The notes under the pieces were generated by a model. That model was not told the DNA's origin and searched no databases. It worked only from the letters and a program-made list of their open reading frames with translations. The translations under genes and the position numbers were made by a program. 64,000 nucleotides of DNA from Carposina sasakii (lineage: Eukaryota > Arthropoda > Insecta > Lepidoptera > Carposinidae): the NCBI GenBank assembly GCA_014607495.2, contig CP053157.1:11098001-11162000 (forward strand), read 5' to 3'. Within the stretch, counting starts at the first letter, position 1. Each line of letters starts with the position of its first letter. Positions 61,764 to 64,000 of the stretch are shown in pieces.

Positions 61764-64000
61764 CATATCGTATTATTTTATTTTGTGTATGGAGTATTCG
61801 CTGTGACTGTAGCATAAAGCATAAAGATATTGTTATTAAGTCTTGAAGTACATTATATGCAACGTGTTTCCATTCTATACAAGGCCAGTACGCAAGGGTA
61901 TGAAAGAGATCCATGTATAATTTGGGAAAACAAGTTGCACAAGAGATTAAGTGTCAAAGTATACATCAGTAGCAATTGTGTGTATTTTGGTATAGTGTTC
62001 ACAGCGGATTAATCCAAAATCCATGCTCAAAACAGGTATAATTTCGGCCGCGACTTTTGCATATGCGGCCTATAAATAAAGTTGGCACAAAGTGGTATAT
62101 AAGATTAGAAATTGATGTCTGATCACTTGTAATGCTTCCTAATTCTATATATCACTTTAGGTTCTTTATAAATAGCTATTATTAGTTGAATATGTAATTA
62201 TGTATCCTTCATTTATATTATAATAAGGTAATGCGAGGTAGTTCTAAATGAATGCGTTGCGAAAGTAGGATGGGTGTATATTTCTTTCCTTTTCCTACAA
62301 CGCGACTGATTACGTTGGTCCGTCCCGATATCGTTTTATTAATTTCATAAATTTTCACTTCCAAACTGATTTAATATTATAGTCAAAATATACTGAACCA
62401 ATATAGTTAAGTGCGTGGATCTTTTGTAAAATAATTTAGGCTAACTCGAGTACGATATTATAATTAGAGATATCGAGAATTGGATTTTCTATTTGAAATG
62501 TATTTAAATTCTTAAAATAAAAATTATAAGAAATATTGAATTGTATTATTGACGTACCGTACCGCTATTTTAAACGCCACATTTAGTTTCGAGTAACTTT
62601 TCTATTCGACTCTTACGATATGCACGTAAAGGACGTAATAAAAGTCCCAAATTAAATGCCGTCTGTGGCATACTGTTCTCATCGGCACGACAAAGACGAC
62701 GACAAATACCGCAGGCATAGTGTGTAGGGGCCTTAATGAATACTTACTTAGTGAAACCACAGATGTGAAAATAAATACTCACTAACACTTATAAGTATGT
62801 AAGTACTTAGTAAATAAATAAAATACACAATAAAATAGTATAAAATGTATATTTAAATTCTTTGTACAAAAATATTTAATATGGCGACATGAACGTCTAC
62901 GATAATGGATGGAATGTTTTCTGGAATACTATCACAAAGATGAGGCACACTTGCAACTTATTACTATTATTTTTTAACAAAAAAATTCCTTAAAATAAAT
63001 AAATTCATATAATAATGTCGGTACTTATTAAATACATGTAATTTATAAAATGGAATACTTTTAAATTCATAAAACGTGCTGTCACACACAAACAGCGCTT
63101 AGCGCTTCAACACTTGGTGCAAAATATTATAATAATTAAGTACTTTTCTTGTTTAAAATCTCACGAATCTTGGTTTAAAAACTCTCCCAAGTCTAGCAAA
63201 TATAGTAGAAATTCGTTTTATACTATTGGCAACACTGGCTTATTGGCCATTAATACCAAACCGACAAAAATACACCTATATAAAATCAGTTTAACATTTC
63301 GGTCGCTTTTACCTTGTATTGGTCTTCCTAAGCTAAGATAATTACAAGCGGAACATAACTGGCAGTCAAATAACTAAGCAATACTTGTTTAAAAATAAAT
63401 ACCGTAAGTTTCCGAGTCATTGAGTGCACAAGCGAGTATCGCTTCGTTCTATTGTGCCTAGCGTAAGCAAAATTTTCTTTTGTTTTTCTACTGACCGACG
63501 ATCATAAGGTTGCCTGTTCATATCTCTGTCTACAGATCATATTATGTAGTAAAGTGCGCTCTAACTTATGTGCACTCTATGATCCGAGATGAATCCGTGA
63601 AATGCTTTCGAAGTGAATATTTATAGGTTACTGCATCTGATATTCATCAGAGTTGTTATCGCAGATATTTGTGGTATAAATGACAGATATTCACGGATTA
63701 GCATATAATACAACGCGCAATGGTTTTAGATTGCCTTTTCACCAGAGATGTGCTATATACTACGTTGCTTTGATTTCCGCCAACTAAATTCATTGACATC
63801 ATGGTCCATGGTATGGTATGGTAGAACGGGCTTGTTTCCGCAACTCGACGACTGTGCGCCTATTTTGCGTAAGGGTGGTGTGCTCTCTACTCGAGCCAGC
63901 CTGTCTCCTCCAGAAATCCTAGCAGCCTTTTCAGGTTGCCCAGAGTCTCGCTAAGCGAGCCTTCACGTCACCATGGTCCAATGAATATGATTAGTGGATA
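61764..64000. other. Region after the claudin-like gene
   Basis: Mostly AT-rich with no supported gene. 62607-62626 repeats the terminus of the MITE at 16265 (TCGACTCTTACGATATGC). About 63835-63960 is GC-richer. Read on the minus strand it gives ETLGNLKRLLGFLEETGWLE then stops, which looks like part of an old transposon ORF that I cannot name. Confidence 0.4.

Overview
The window is nuclear DNA from an insect, most likely a moth or butterfly. Genes are split by GT-AG introns. The sequence is AT-rich and full of short TAGGTACCTA-type palindromes. The interspersed repeats (RTE-like LINE ends, tRNA-derived SINEs, TC...CTAG Helitrons, palindromic MITEs) are of kinds I associate with lepidopteran genomes; that placement comes from memory, not from a search.

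Three loci are supported. (1) At 1-2833, on the + strand, lie two tandem copies of a medium-chain dehydrogenase/reductase (MDR). Only the last 28 codons of the first copy are inside the window. The second is complete and intronless, and it resembles a bacterial zinc-binding alcohol dehydrogenase/quinone reductase family, so horizontal transfer is a real possibility. (2) At 5243-10561, on the - strand, is a five-exon NudC domain-containing protein 3 gene (NUDCD3, 335 aa). Every splice junction was rebuilt by phase and by alignment to remembered features of the family. (3) At 12104-61763, on the + strand, is a claudin/PMP22-like four-transmembrane protein gene of about 49 kb. It runs divergently from NUDCD3. 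It has eight coding exons, two of which (59096-59261 and 59724-59889) are alternative copies of the fourth membrane segment. Its last exon has an in-frame TGA followed by about 200 more open codons.

Most of the rest is mobile DNA in the introns of gene 3. Intron 1 (12230-34914) carries a Helitron with a helicase remnant, several MITEs, and a DIRS-type tyrosine-recombinase retrotransposon (about 22222-28790). The DIRS element has identical inverted terminal repeats, an internal complementary region and a hairpin tandem array. Intron 1 also holds a fold-back retroposon with 14-bp target duplications. Intron 2 (35042-55932) holds a Helitron split by a solo LTR, a LINE 3' end, a second Helitron, and a second fold-back retroposon split by a young but internally scrambled Ty3/Gypsy element (51280-55553).

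The most interesting points are the mutually exclusive exons and stop-interrupted C-terminus of the claudin-like gene, the fold-back retroposon family, the scrambled Gypsy element whose gag start codon lies inside its LTR, the bacterial-looking dehydrogenase, and a perfect 69-bp palindrome in a NUDCD3 intron. No rRNA, true tRNA or CRISPR array was seen.
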